Assembly: GCA_012797725.1 (NCBI GenBank)
Contig: JAAZON010000097.1
Span: 1 to 8,397, forward strand
DNA from: SAR324 cluster bacterium
GTDB lineage: Bacteria; Bdellovibrionota; UBA2361; JAAZON01
Length of the DNA: 8,397 nt
Direction: 5' to 3'
Shown: piece after piece, positions 1-6,027 of the stretch
Numbering within the stretch: position 1 is the stretch's first letter
How the letters are laid out: each line of letters begins with the position of its first letter
Position numbers and translations under genes: made by a program
Notes under the pieces: model-generated
The model's input: the letters and a program-made list of their open reading frames with translations, nothing else
Databases searched by the model: none
What the model was told of the DNA's origin: nothing

Positions 1-115
1 GTCAAAATGCCCCCTTAACCACTCGCTACCAAACAAACCAGAACAAGAAAACCTTCATCACTTCAACGCACTTGAACCAAAAATACACTCACACCGCCTA
101 TCTACCCATAACTAC
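1..115. other. non-coding edge with strong strand asymmetry
   Basis: The first 115 bases lie downstream of the TPR gene. The plus strand here is very poor in G and rich in A and C, so the minus strand is rich in G and T. All three minus-strand frames continuing from the TPR gene close within a few dozen bases, and I see no convincing ORF or terminator. The stretch is too short to interpret. Confidence 0.4.
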
Positions 116-868
116 TCAGGTTATAAGAGTTACTACCCTCTTTTTCTCGGCAGCATCTATATTACCCTGAGATAGCAAAAATAATCCTACTATTTCATTC
201 AGCTCAGCAGAATCCTTATCCTCCCCTTGGGTCTTGGAAGACATGAATTGCAGTGCCTTTTCTGCAAGAATGTTCGCGCTTTCCAAGTCGTCATTTTGGT
301 AGAACCATTTTGCTGCCGTTATGACTTTGCTTATGATACTTGATAGATTCTCATCATCAATTTCGCTGGTAATTTTCAGAATTGTTGAGTAAATATTTCT
401 TAACTCAGCGCAGCCTTTAAGGCTGTATAAGATCTCAGTTAAATCCTGCAATATTTCCGAGGTGGCTTGGATCTCGATCAAAGAAGAGGAGTGTTCTATC
501 ACATTCAATACAGCCAAGACGGATACCTTTGCAGATTCTAAGTTATTTTGGGCCAACTTACATGCGGCAATGCCCGAAAGGGCATAAGCAACGATGGATG
601 GATTCGGGGTAGAAAGACAACTTGCCGCGTCTCGAGCCTTTTCAAAAATTTCTATTGCCTGCTCATGTTGAGAGTTTTTCATGAGAAGTTTCGCTACTGA
701 GAGAAGACTTCGAAGAGTCTCGTCTGCTTCAAGACCGTGAATCTTTTCACAAAGCCTTGAATATTCCTGTGCATACACTAAAGCTTCTGCAAATTGACCT
801 TTGCGGGAGAGGGCACTAATCTGGCGGAGAAGCTCGCCAGTTTTTAATTCGATATCCGAATCTTCCAT
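116..868 (-). CDS. TPR-repeat protein of unknown partner
   Basis: A 250-residue soluble, helical protein built of tetratricopeptide-like repeats, a fold that usually binds other proteins. Repeat-like helix pairs are visible at about residues 16-43 (GQFAEALVYAQEYSRL), 55-82 (NSQHEQAIEIFEKA) and 95-120 (CKLAQNNLESAKVSVLAVLN), and again near 190-215 (NDDLESANILAEKAL). The last helix pair (LLSQGNIDAAEKK) stops in mid-repeat and ends in the non-helical tail RVVTLIT. I see no signal peptide, membrane segment or catalytic motif. The ATG at 868 is the first in the frame; no clear Shine-Dalgarno sequence precedes it. The gene diverges from thpR across about 200 bp. The fold is clear; the role is unknown. 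The abrupt C-terminus may mean the gene is shortened, but the other two frames downstream also close quickly, so a simple frameshift is not evident. Confidence 0.8.
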   Translation of the reverse strand: MEDSDIELKTGELLRQISALSRKGQFAEALVYAQEYSRLCEKIHGLEADETLRSLLSVAKLLMKNSQHEQAIEIFEKARDAASCLSTPNPSIVAYALSGIAACKLAQNNLESAKVSVLAVLNVIEHSSSLIEIQATSEILQDLTEILYSLKGCAELRNIYSTILKITSEIDDENLSSIISKVITAAKWFYQNDDLESANILAEKALQFMSSKTQGEDKDSAELNEIVGLFLLSQGNIDAAEKKRVVTLIT

Positions 869-1071
869 AAGAGCTGAGAATTAGACTAAATTCATAAAAT
901 TTGATGAAAATTCGAGTAAAAACGAATTAATTATGTGGAGATCGATTGCTTGTGAAATAGCCGAAAGGCCAAGTAGCTGCTATGATTGAACAACTATATT
1001 AGTAGATTCAGATCCTTAGAGTGATGGTTAAATTGTTGGAAGAGAGCGATTAAAAAAGACGATGTTTCTCT

Positions 1072-1632
1072 ATGAGACTTTTTCTGGCGGTTGAGCTTGA
1101 AGAAGAGCTCAAAAATGAGCTGCTTCAAGTCCAGAAGATATTGGCAAAATCTGTAAATGGTGGACTTCGTTTGCTGCCAAGTCAGAACTTTCACCTTACC
1201 TTGAAGTTTATGGGAGAATTAGATGAAGCCTTCCTTGATGAAGTTAAAGAACTCAGCTCCGATACTCTAAAAAACTTTCATCCATTTAGTATTTCTCTTG
1301 ATAAAGTTGGTGCTTTTCCTCCGCGCGGCCCTTTAAGAGTTTGTTGGGTTGGGCTGAAAGCTAGCAACTCAACACTATTAGAGCTTGCCAAGTCACTTAA
1401 TACCGCTTTTGAAGTCTTGGATATTGAGGCAGAGAAGCGGGATTTCCAGGCTCATATTAGTATTGCTCGTCTTTCAAAGGATAGTGATGTAAGTGAAAGA
1501 ATCCGTGGAATTCTCCCGTCTTTGAAAATCAAGCCTTTTTCACAAGAGGTAAAAGTAATAAGTCTCTTTTCCTCCACCTTGCATAGCTCAGGAAGCGTTT
1601 ATGAGCTTGTGGAGCATTTTAGTTTGATCTGA
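1072..1632 (+). CDS. thpR: RNA 2',3'-cyclic phosphodiesterase (2'-5' RNA ligase family)
   Basis: A 186-residue member of the 2H phosphoesterase superfamily (LigT/ThpR). Family members hydrolyse RNA 2',3'-cyclic phosphates to 2'-phosphates and can join 2'-5' RNA ends in vitro. Both catalytic HxT/Sx motifs are present: HLTL at residues 41-44, in the family context NFHLTLKFMGE, and HISI at 128-131, in FQAHISIARL. Serine in the second motif is an accepted variant. The typical N-terminus (MRLFLAVEL) and the GAFPPRGPLRVCWVGL segment (80-95) also match, and the length is normal for the family. The start at 1072 follows from this N-terminus; the ribosome-binding site is weak (an AG-rich stretch lies near 1040). 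Remarkably, the frame stays open for 46 more codons after the TGA (to 1770), with protein-like composition. The gene stands alone and is convergent with pcm. Confidence 0.93.
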   Translation: MRLFLAVELEEELKNELLQVQKILAKSVNGGLRLLPSQNFHLTLKFMGELDEAFLDEVKELSSDTLKNFHPFSISLDKVGAFPPRGPLRVCWVGLKASNSTLLELAKSLNTAFEVLDIEAEKRDFQAHISIARLSKDSDVSERIRGILPSLKIKPFSQEVKVISLFSSTLHSSGSVYELVEHFSLI

Positions 1633-1940
1633 GAATGTGGCAACATTCCTATTGATGATTACAGAGATGTGATAGTGAAGCTCATCCAGGATGATGAACT
1701 CGCCGATCATACCATTAGGAGCCTTGAAGCTTATTCAATTGCAAAAAAAAAGAGGGCTTATTTAGCAACTTGATAGGGTTTGTTAGAGAAAGGGTAATTT
1801 ACCTGGAATCGATAGTCAAATTGTTGAAAGCATCGACTTTAATTTAGGATCTTAAGAGTAAGTTCGTCTCTGAAAACAAGTATTCTGTTATGCTCTCTTT
1901 TTGTCGGGAAGACAGACTCTAGGAATAAATATTTCTAAGA
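1633..1940. other. thpR-pcm convergent gap with an open in-frame extension
   Basis: This 308-bp gap lies between the converging ends of thpR and pcm. The first 138 bases (1633-1770) continue the thpR frame without a stop until TGA at 1771-1773. They would encode a charged, helix-like peptide that includes DDYRDVIVKLIQDDELADH and ends AKKKRAYLAT over a run of nine A (1743-1751). There is no start codon with a ribosome-binding site for it as a separate gene. It could be a gene remnant or a readthrough tail; chance is also possible. The rest (1774-1940) holds no ORF, and I find no terminator with a U-tract. An 11-bp palindrome, GGTAA-T-TTACC (1793-1803), is too tight to form a normal hairpin. 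Confidence 0.4.
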
Positions 1941-2573
1941 CTATTTCATCATTACAAAACGCACTCCCCCATGACTGTTTTGGACAAAGCCATTTGGCGT
2001 TCTACTAACCAAGGTCAGTTCTTGCCTTTCTTGTCCAAGAGGAAGAATACAACGTCCATTTAGATTCAATTGCTGAAGCAGGACTTGGGGAATATACGGG
2101 CTTGCAGCAGAGAGTACAATGGCATCAAAAGGTGAAGCATCAGGCCACCCTTCATATCCATTGCCAAGTTTTTGCCGTATGTTTTTGATGCCTAGCTTCT
2201 GAAAAACAATACCTGCCCATTTGAAGAGCAATTCATCAATTTCAATTGTAAAAACCTCAGCACAAATTTTCGCAAGTAGTGCAGCCTCGTATCCTGAGCC
2301 AGTCCCAATCTCAAGAACTTTAAACTGTGGCTTCAGTTCCAACAATTGCAACATTTCCGCAACCACCAAGGGTTGGGAGATTGTCTGCTCAGGACCAAGC
2401 GGGAGGGGAGTATCACTGTATGCATCATCCCACAAATCTTCGGGAATAAACAAATGGCGGGGAACTTCTGCCATGGCCTTGAGTACAGCAGAATCATGAA
2501 CTCCACGTTTCTCAAGCTGTTCTTCGACCATTAACCTGCGACGACGCGCAAACGACTCTTCTGTTTCAGTCAT
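1941..2573 (-). CDS. pcm: protein-L-isoaspartate O-methyltransferase
   Basis: A 210-residue cytosolic enzyme that uses S-adenosylmethionine to methylate abnormal L-isoaspartyl residues in aged proteins and so starts their repair. The family signature is complete. It has the N-terminal RRRLMVEEQLEKRGVHD (11-27), the VPRHLFIP element (37-44), and the substrate-site segment YSDTPLPLGPEQTISQP (52-68). The SAM-binding motif I is VLEIGTGSGYEAALLAK (86-102), followed by the acidic IEID (110-113), GNGYEGWPDASPFDAIVLSAA (about 137-157) and ILPLG. The usual GxGQTISQP appears here as GPEQTISQP, a mild variation. The length is typical. The ATG at 2573 is preceded by GAGGGCG (2587-2581) at good spacing, which supports this start. 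It lies 35 bp downstream of the Arg/Gly-tailed protein gene and is probably its operon partner. Confidence 0.96.
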   Translation of the reverse strand: MTETEESFARRRRLMVEEQLEKRGVHDSAVLKAMAEVPRHLFIPEDLWDDAYSDTPLPLGPEQTISQPLVVAEMLQLLELKPQFKVLEIGTGSGYEAALLAKICAEVFTIEIDELLFKWAGIVFQKLGIKNIRQKLGNGYEGWPDASPFDAIVLSAASPYIPQVLLQQLNLNGRCILPLGQERQELTLVSRTPNGFVQNSHGGVRFVMMK

Positions 2574-2608
2574 TTAATGGCGCCCTCAAAAAAGTAAGAA
2601 GCCGACGC

Positions 2609-3268
2609 TTAGGCTACTTCTTGAACCGGTTCTGCCACATCAGGCCAGAGGCACACGACAGATTCCTTCGGAATTTTGTATACACCCAATTCATCGCCGT
2701 AGCGATTGAAGCCATAGCGTACAGCACCGCCGTTGTCTCTGAGGAGATCTCTACAAGCTTTGTCTTGTCCACTAAACCAGAGCTGCTGGTACTTCTCTAA
2801 TAGGTCACTGTCGTCCAAAAGTTCTCTGTCAATCATTGCCAAGCAGCGAGTGTCAACAAACACATGTCCATGGGATTCGCTTGCATCCTCTTGAAGCGAA
2901 CTTAAATCTGGTTCTTCGCGTTCAGGATGAATGATTATTGAATACTTAAAAGGATCCCTTTCAATTCTATAAGTTCCAGGTTCTAACTCGATAACAACAC
3001 CGCCGTAGTCCTTAATTAAGGAGTTCTTATCTGTGATGTCAGCATCAAGTAGTTCTTCGTACTTCTGCAGAAACTGTGGATTAGCAAGCATGAACTGATC
3101 AACAAGAACCAGAGCCCCACTTTCAATTGCAATTCGCTCTCTCTTGTTTCCACTTTCAGAAGCTTGCGTTGGACTACGCCTTGCTCTATTGAACCTTGGT
3201 TTTCTTCCTCCCTGATGGTAGCCGCGCCTAGAACCCCCACCTCTTTGTGATGTTTTATTTCTTCTCAT
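2609..3268 (-). CDS. Arg/Gly-rich-tailed protein with a duplicated unknown domain
   Basis: I do not recognise this 219-residue protein. Residues 1-45 form a strongly basic, disordered tail with RG/GG runs (QRGGGSRRG, QGGRKPRFNRARR), the kind of tail that often binds RNA or ribosomes. The rest looks like two diverged copies of one domain, about 54-115 and 135-209. Matching anchors are VLVD/VFVD (54-57/136-139), FLQKYEEL/LLEKYQQL (66-73/156-163), LIKDYGG/LLRDNGG (84-90/175-181), YRI/YKI (100/197) and a closing IHP/LWP (113-115/207-209). An acidic linker (116-131) joins them. There are no membrane segments and no known catalytic motif. The ATG at 3268 has a good ribosome-binding site, AAGGAAG (3282-3276). 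The gene probably leads a two-gene operon with pcm. RNA or nucleic-acid binding is inferred from the tail alone. Confidence 0.85.
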   Translation of the reverse strand: MRRNKTSQRGGGSRRGYHQGGRKPRFNRARRSPTQASESGNKRERIAIESGALVLVDQFMLANPQFLQKYEELLDADITDKNSLIKDYGGVVIELEPGTYRIERDPFKYSIIIHPEREEPDLSSLQEDASESHGHVFVDTRCLAMIDRELLDDSDLLEKYQQLWFSGQDKACRDLLRDNGGAVRYGFNRYGDELGVYKIPKESVVCLWPDVAEPVQEVA

Positions 3269-3594
3269 TACTAAACTTCCTTATTATGATAGGTGCATAT
3301 AAGAAGCCATTCTTTCTCTGATAGGAGAAACAAAGACTTACGTCTTCCCTACGAGCTCTTCTTGAAGCTATCTTGATCACGATTCAAATGATACGAATCT
3401 TTTAATGAGACCAAGTAGACTGTTCAGAAAATTAAAAATCTCAAGAGAATACAATAATAATATTAATAATCGGCCTGCACCTTGTTCCTAGATGTGCAGA
3501 GCATTCATTGAAACATATTATTAAGCGCAGCAAAATTCCAGTCGATATATTTACTTGAAGGGTAGCACTAATCCATTTTTATTGGTTTTTGGCA
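3269..3594. other. divergent intergenic region
   Basis: These 326 bp separate the start of the Arg/Gly-tailed gene (minus) from the start of the 157-residue hypothetical gene (plus), so promoters for both must lie here or be shared. The stretch 3450-3470 is very AT-rich. An interrupted inverted repeat, CTGCAC (3475-3480) / GTGCAG (3494-3499), lies next to it with a 13-nt spacer and could be a protein-binding site or a weak hairpin. I could not pick a -35/-10 pair with conviction on either strand, and I see no ORF of note. Confidence 0.45.
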
Positions 3595-4068
3595 ATGAAT
3601 ATAGACCTTGCAAACGAGCAACTTGTTGAATTATCACAGGAATTCACTAATTCTGTAGAGGTTTTATTTGATTCAGATAATGTTTGCCTAGAAGGTAGGT
3701 ATAGCGACGAACTATCTCTTTTTAGAGCTAGAAAGGTCTGGGTTAAGGTGCTTGAGACAAATTTCCTCTTGGAAAAGGGAGATGACTTTGATTTCATCAT
3801 TAATTCTAAGCCTGAAGAGGGCCGTTTTTTTCTAAAATGTTCATTTAAAACTGCTTGTGGCCGATATGCTTTTTGGCGTTTAATCAATAGCCAAGCCCCA
3901 GAATCTCAATATCTTATTGAAACAGCTCATATTCCAGAAGGAACTTCGCAGCAATATGAGCTTATGAAAGCACCTGATTTAAAAGCCATTGCTCAATTAG
4001 AAAGGAGCACTGAGAACCTGAAAAAAGCAGCTAAACTTGTAAATTGGCTCTCGAAGCTATTTAAATAA
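3595..4068 (+). CDS. hypothetical protein, 157 residues
   Basis: I do not recognise this protein. It begins MNIDLANEQLVELSQEF, a helical and acidic start. The middle (about residues 20-110) alternates charged and hydrophobic residues like a beta-rich domain (VEVLFDSDNVCLEGRY, RARKVWVKVLE, RFFLKCSFKTACGRYAFWRLI). The end is a Lys-rich amphipathic helix (about 127-157, finishing KLVNWLSKLFK). There are cysteines at 31, 82 and 88 but no metal-binding pattern. No signal peptide or transmembrane segment is visible, so it is probably cytosolic or only peripherally membrane-bound. An upstream TTG at 3589 would add two residues; neither start has a clear Shine-Dalgarno sequence. It stands alone between long gaps. 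Base composition and codon use look like those of its neighbours, so I take it as real. Confidence 0.7.
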   Translation: MNIDLANEQLVELSQEFTNSVEVLFDSDNVCLEGRYSDELSLFRARKVWVKVLETNFLLEKGDDFDFIINSKPEEGRFFLKCSFKTACGRYAFWRLINSQAPESQYLIETAHIPEGTSQQYELMKAPDLKAIAQLERSTENLKKAAKLVNWLSKLFK

Positions 4069-4570
4069 CTGGAATTACTAAAATTATTTCTCTAGAGAAG
4101 AATTTCTGTAAGCGTTTACATCATTGCGAGCCCGCAACGCGGCGTGTGGCAATCTAGACTTACAGATTACCACGGACACTATTATGCCCTCGCAATGACA
4201 GTGTTGTCAGGTTCTTAGCAACCCACGTGAATGCTTACGAATTTCTCGACCAAGTGGGCTTGTCCTACTAGCCTTGGCAAAGTAGAAAGCTTGGCTCTCC
4301 ACTAAATTTGAGTATATGGAGGGCTTAAGCTCCCGTTCGGCTGAAAACTCGCCTTTCAAAACGACAGGAATTTTGGCGGATTGTCTAATTGCTTAATTAA
4401 GAGCCTTATTCCCACTTTTGCGTAAGGACCTTGCATTTTCTACCTGAAGCACTTCTTCATTTGCTGCTGATTAATCAGATAGAAGGAGCAAGGATGGTAA
4501 GAGATTGAATTGAAGCTTCTTCTGGGTGATTTTCCTCCCCAAGAATTTAAGTAAGGTTGAAGTGATATCT
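4069..4570. other. long non-coding gap containing repeat copy 1
   Basis: About 500 bp without a convincing gene. It holds the palindromic repeat at 4121-4198, described separately. Small perfect palindromes are TTCTCTAGAGAA (4088-4099), CTTAATTAAG (4392-4401) and CTGATTAATCAG (4467-4478). The last lies about 100 bp before the next gene and could be an operator, but palindromes of this size are expected by chance in a window of this length. A GGAG-GCTTAAGC-CTCC type inverted repeat sits near 4318-4333. No tRNA-like or riboswitch-like pattern is evident. Confidence 0.45.
4121..4198. repeat. palindromic MITE/REP-like repeat, copy 1
   Basis: A 78-bp palindromic element. Its outer arms are perfect 10-bp inverted repeats, TCATTGCGAG (4121-4130) and CTCGCAATGA (4189-4198). 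Inside are a lateral hairpin, CCGC-AAC-GCGG (4132-4142), and a central hairpin, TGGCAATCT (4147-4155) / AGATTACCA (4164-4172), with one mismatch. The layout (CATTGCGAG...GGCAATCT...AGATTnCC...CTCGCAATG) resembles small dispersed palindromic repeats found in several bacterial phyla, which have no coding capacity and are thought to be spread in trans. A second copy lies at 5364-5438. It could also fold as RNA in the 3' tail of the upstream gene. Confidence 0.8.
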
Positions 4571-5311
4571 ATGAAAATGCCAGATCGACTTGTTGTGCAA
4601 GAAGTTTTGTTGGGTAGGCGACGTTCCAAAAGTGAAGCTGAAAGTGCCCCTATCATTAAGAAAATTGAAACAGAAGAAATTCCAGTTCTCAAATTAGCCG
4701 GATTGCCTTGTGCAGCAGCAATACTCCTTATCCTTATGTCTACACTTTGTGTGCTTTGCTTAAAAGCAGCTTTTGGTATTGATATTCCGGAAGGGATATT
4801 GTTTTTGGGTTTTGGGGGAATAACGGTTGGAAGTCTGGTATTATCCCATTCCCGAAAAAGAGCGCTAAAGAAACAACTGAAGAAGATGAAGAAAGCAGTT
4901 GTTGAGTTGGTTGATTTGTTGGAATTCGTGAAAGCCTCCGTAGCTCAATGCGAGGAACGGATTGCAAAACAACCAAGTTGTGACAAGCTAAGTGATAGCT
5001 TTGCTTTGTATATATTGACTCAAATTCGAGATCTTATTAAACGCCGATTGAAGAAAATCTCCATATTGTTAGCGGAACCCGATAGAAATAATTTAACGCG
5101 CGCGCAAATCTTGTTTGCTCGTCCTATTGCCATACGAGATTCGAAAATGGAAGGAGTTGGAAGATCTTATCCAGTGGAGATTTCAAAAATACGAGATGTT
5201 GTAGGCCCTCTTGTTGAGTTTATCGAAGAGGGGATCTTGGCTATTGAGACAGAAAACGCCGAAAGAAATGCCGAACTTGATTTGGAGGCAAGGGCATCTC
5301 AGGCCGCCTAA
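4571..5311 (+). CDS. two-helix membrane protein with coiled coil, unknown function
   Basis: I do not recognise this protein. From the ATG at 4571 it has 246 residues: a basic N-terminal tail (LGRRRSKSEAE), two hydrophobic helices at about 43-64 (AGLPCAAAILLILMSTLCVL) and 75-92 (GILFLGFGGITVGSLVLS), then a long soluble part. The soluble part begins with a Lys/Leu-rich amphipathic stretch, probably coiled coil (about 95-135, SRKRALKKQLKKMKKAVVELV). The positive-inside rule puts both ends in the cytoplasm. An in-frame GTG at 4526 would add 15 residues. I prefer 4571 because AAGG/GAAG sequences lie 7-15 bases before it, while GTG is preceded only by a T-rich stretch. There is no enzymatic motif. 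Two copies of the same palindromic repeat bracket the gene. It could be a scaffold or regulator at the membrane; this is inference. Confidence 0.75.
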   Translation: MKMPDRLVVQEVLLGRRRSKSEAESAPIIKKIETEEIPVLKLAGLPCAAAILLILMSTLCVLCLKAAFGIDIPEGILFLGFGGITVGSLVLSHSRKRALKKQLKKMKKAVVELVDLLEFVKASVAQCEERIAKQPSCDKLSDSFALYILTQIRDLIKRRLKKISILLAEPDRNNLTRAQILFARPIAIRDSKMEGVGRSYPVEISKIRDVVGPLVEFIEEGILAIETENAERNAELDLEARASQAA

Positions 5312-5739
5312 GCTTAATTCCTTAGTAATCATTAACGCAGAGGGCGATATCTTAATATTACTGTCATTGCGAAGGCATGATAATGCCTCTGGTAATCTAT
5401 TAAATCTAGATTATCATACTCTCTCGGGCTTGCAATGACGTGAGCGCTTGCAATTCATGCCACACGGCTTTCCTGGCTTTTCATGAAGCAGAACTTGGCA
5501 AACGTTCCTCATAGCTTCATGGGGCTTTTGATCTGTGGCTATAATGCTAATTTCTCACTGGATTCCAGAAGCTGTCGACGGGGATTTCTAAGTCCATATG
5601 AAACATGGTTCGGACAACTCTTTTTTTTGGCCAAGAAAAAATTAAAAAAGTGCTCGCCCAATGGCAATAGGCAGAATTAATGTAGTGCTCTAATTTAAGG
5701 GCTCGCCATTTATCTTACTCTCGCCGACAGCCTAGATAT
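5312..5739. other. long non-coding gap containing repeat copy 2
   Basis: This 428-bp gap precedes the Cas4-like locus. It contains palindromic repeat copy 2 (5364-5438) and an 8-bp inverted repeat, CATGAAGC (5482-5489) / GCTTCATG (5514-5521). A T8 tract near 5621 is followed by an A-rich stretch to 5650. The related strings GCTCGCCCAATGG (near 5652) and GCTCGCCATTT (near 5700) also recur in it. A 65-codon open frame from 5483 does not look like protein and was rejected. The promoter of the Cas4-like locus should lie at the right end, but I cannot identify it. Confidence 0.4.
5364..5438. repeat. palindromic MITE/REP-like repeat, copy 2
   Basis: A 75-bp relative of the element at 4121-4198, in the same orientation. 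The outer arms are TCATTGC (5364-5370) and GCAATGA (5432-5438), extended by a G/C pair at 5363/5439. The lateral hairpin is a perfect AGGCAT-GATA-ATGCCT (5373-5388). The central hairpin is TGGTAATCTA (5390-5399) / TAGATTATCA (5407-5416) with one mismatch. TGG of the central hairpin starts exactly 26 bases from the left end in both copies. The lateral hairpin has a quite different sequence from copy 1 but the same place and still pairs, which points to a structural element rather than chance. Confidence 0.75.
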
Positions 5740-6018
5740 ATGTTTAAAATATCTGCCATGGTTCGAAAATCTGAATTTGGAAGATACAGTTTCTCCGCAG
5801 GTGAGATAGGGGAATATGTTGTATGCCCTGAAGCTTGGCGTTTGAAATTTGTAGAAGGAAGAAAATCGATACGTCAAAAAGATGCTAAATTAGGGGCTCA
5901 GTTACATCAGAAATGGGCTGATCTATATGACGAGTCTTTGTTCCTTACAAGAGGAGTGAAAATAGCAGCTACGTTGATAATTACTACGATAGTTTTCTTT
6001 CTGTTCATCAATCTATAA
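5740..6018 (+). CDS. N-terminal half of a membrane-anchored Cas4/RecB-like nuclease
   Basis: A 92-residue protein matching the start of Cas4-type PD-(D/E)XK nucleases. YSFSAGEIGEYVVCPEAWRLKF (16-37) is the typical 'FSAS.I..Y..CP..W' opening, with C29 as the first iron-sulfur ligand. LGAQLHQKW (51-59) carries the motif I His (H56). Cas4 proteins normally continue at once to the catalytic Asp and Glu-x-Lys. Here the chain instead runs into a transmembrane helix (about 73-92, KIAATLIITTIVFFLFINL) and stops at TAA (6016-6018). The missing part follows in the same frame from 6028, after only nine bases. Alone this half lacks the catalytic acids and three of four cysteines, so it cannot be a complete enzyme. 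An internal ATG at 5758 is an equally possible start, since neither has a clear ribosome-binding site. It may be a genuine half-protein or the 5' part of a gene broken by a nonsense mutation. Confidence 0.75.
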   Translation: MFKISAMVRKSEFGRYSFSAGEIGEYVVCPEAWRLKFVEGRKSIRQKDAKLGAQLHQKWADLYDESLFLTRGVKIAATLIITTIVFFLFINL

Positions 6019-6027
6019 AAGCTGGGA

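Noticed and set aside
869..1071. Promoters between the TPR gene and thpR (for example TTCACA followed by CATAAT on the minus strand, TATGAT at 981 on the plus strand)
   Set aside because: The hexamers lack a matching partner at 16-18 bp spacing, so no promoter could be called above chance.
2221..2515. Open frames on both strands inside pcm (2221-2499, 2346-2534, 2333-2515)
   Set aside because: They overlap the complete and conserved pcm coding sequence; their products show no family pattern.
4467..4478. The perfect 12-bp palindrome CTGATTAATCAG as an operator, and likewise TTCTCTAGAGAA at 4088-4099
   Set aside because: About two perfect 12-bp palindromes are expected by chance in 8.4 kb, so their presence alone is not evidence. 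No promoter was recognised beside them.
4494..4508. A tiny ORF after a strong GAAGGAG site (ATG at 4494, four codons) as a leader peptide
   Set aside because: The ribosome-binding-like sequence is good, but the peptide (MVRD) is too short and there is no attenuator-like hairpin pair to support control.
5483..5680. A 65-codon plus-strand open frame in the gap before the nuclease locus
   Set aside because: It has no ribosome-binding site, contains a low-complexity FFLAKKKLKK stretch read from a T-run and A-run, and has no protein-like pattern. It more likely reflects chance openness in repeat-rich DNA.
4069..5739. A CRISPR array, given a Cas4-like gene nearby
   Set aside because: There are only two copies of the palindromic unit, 1.2 kb apart, with no regular repeat-spacer spacing. 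Their structure is MITE/REP-like.
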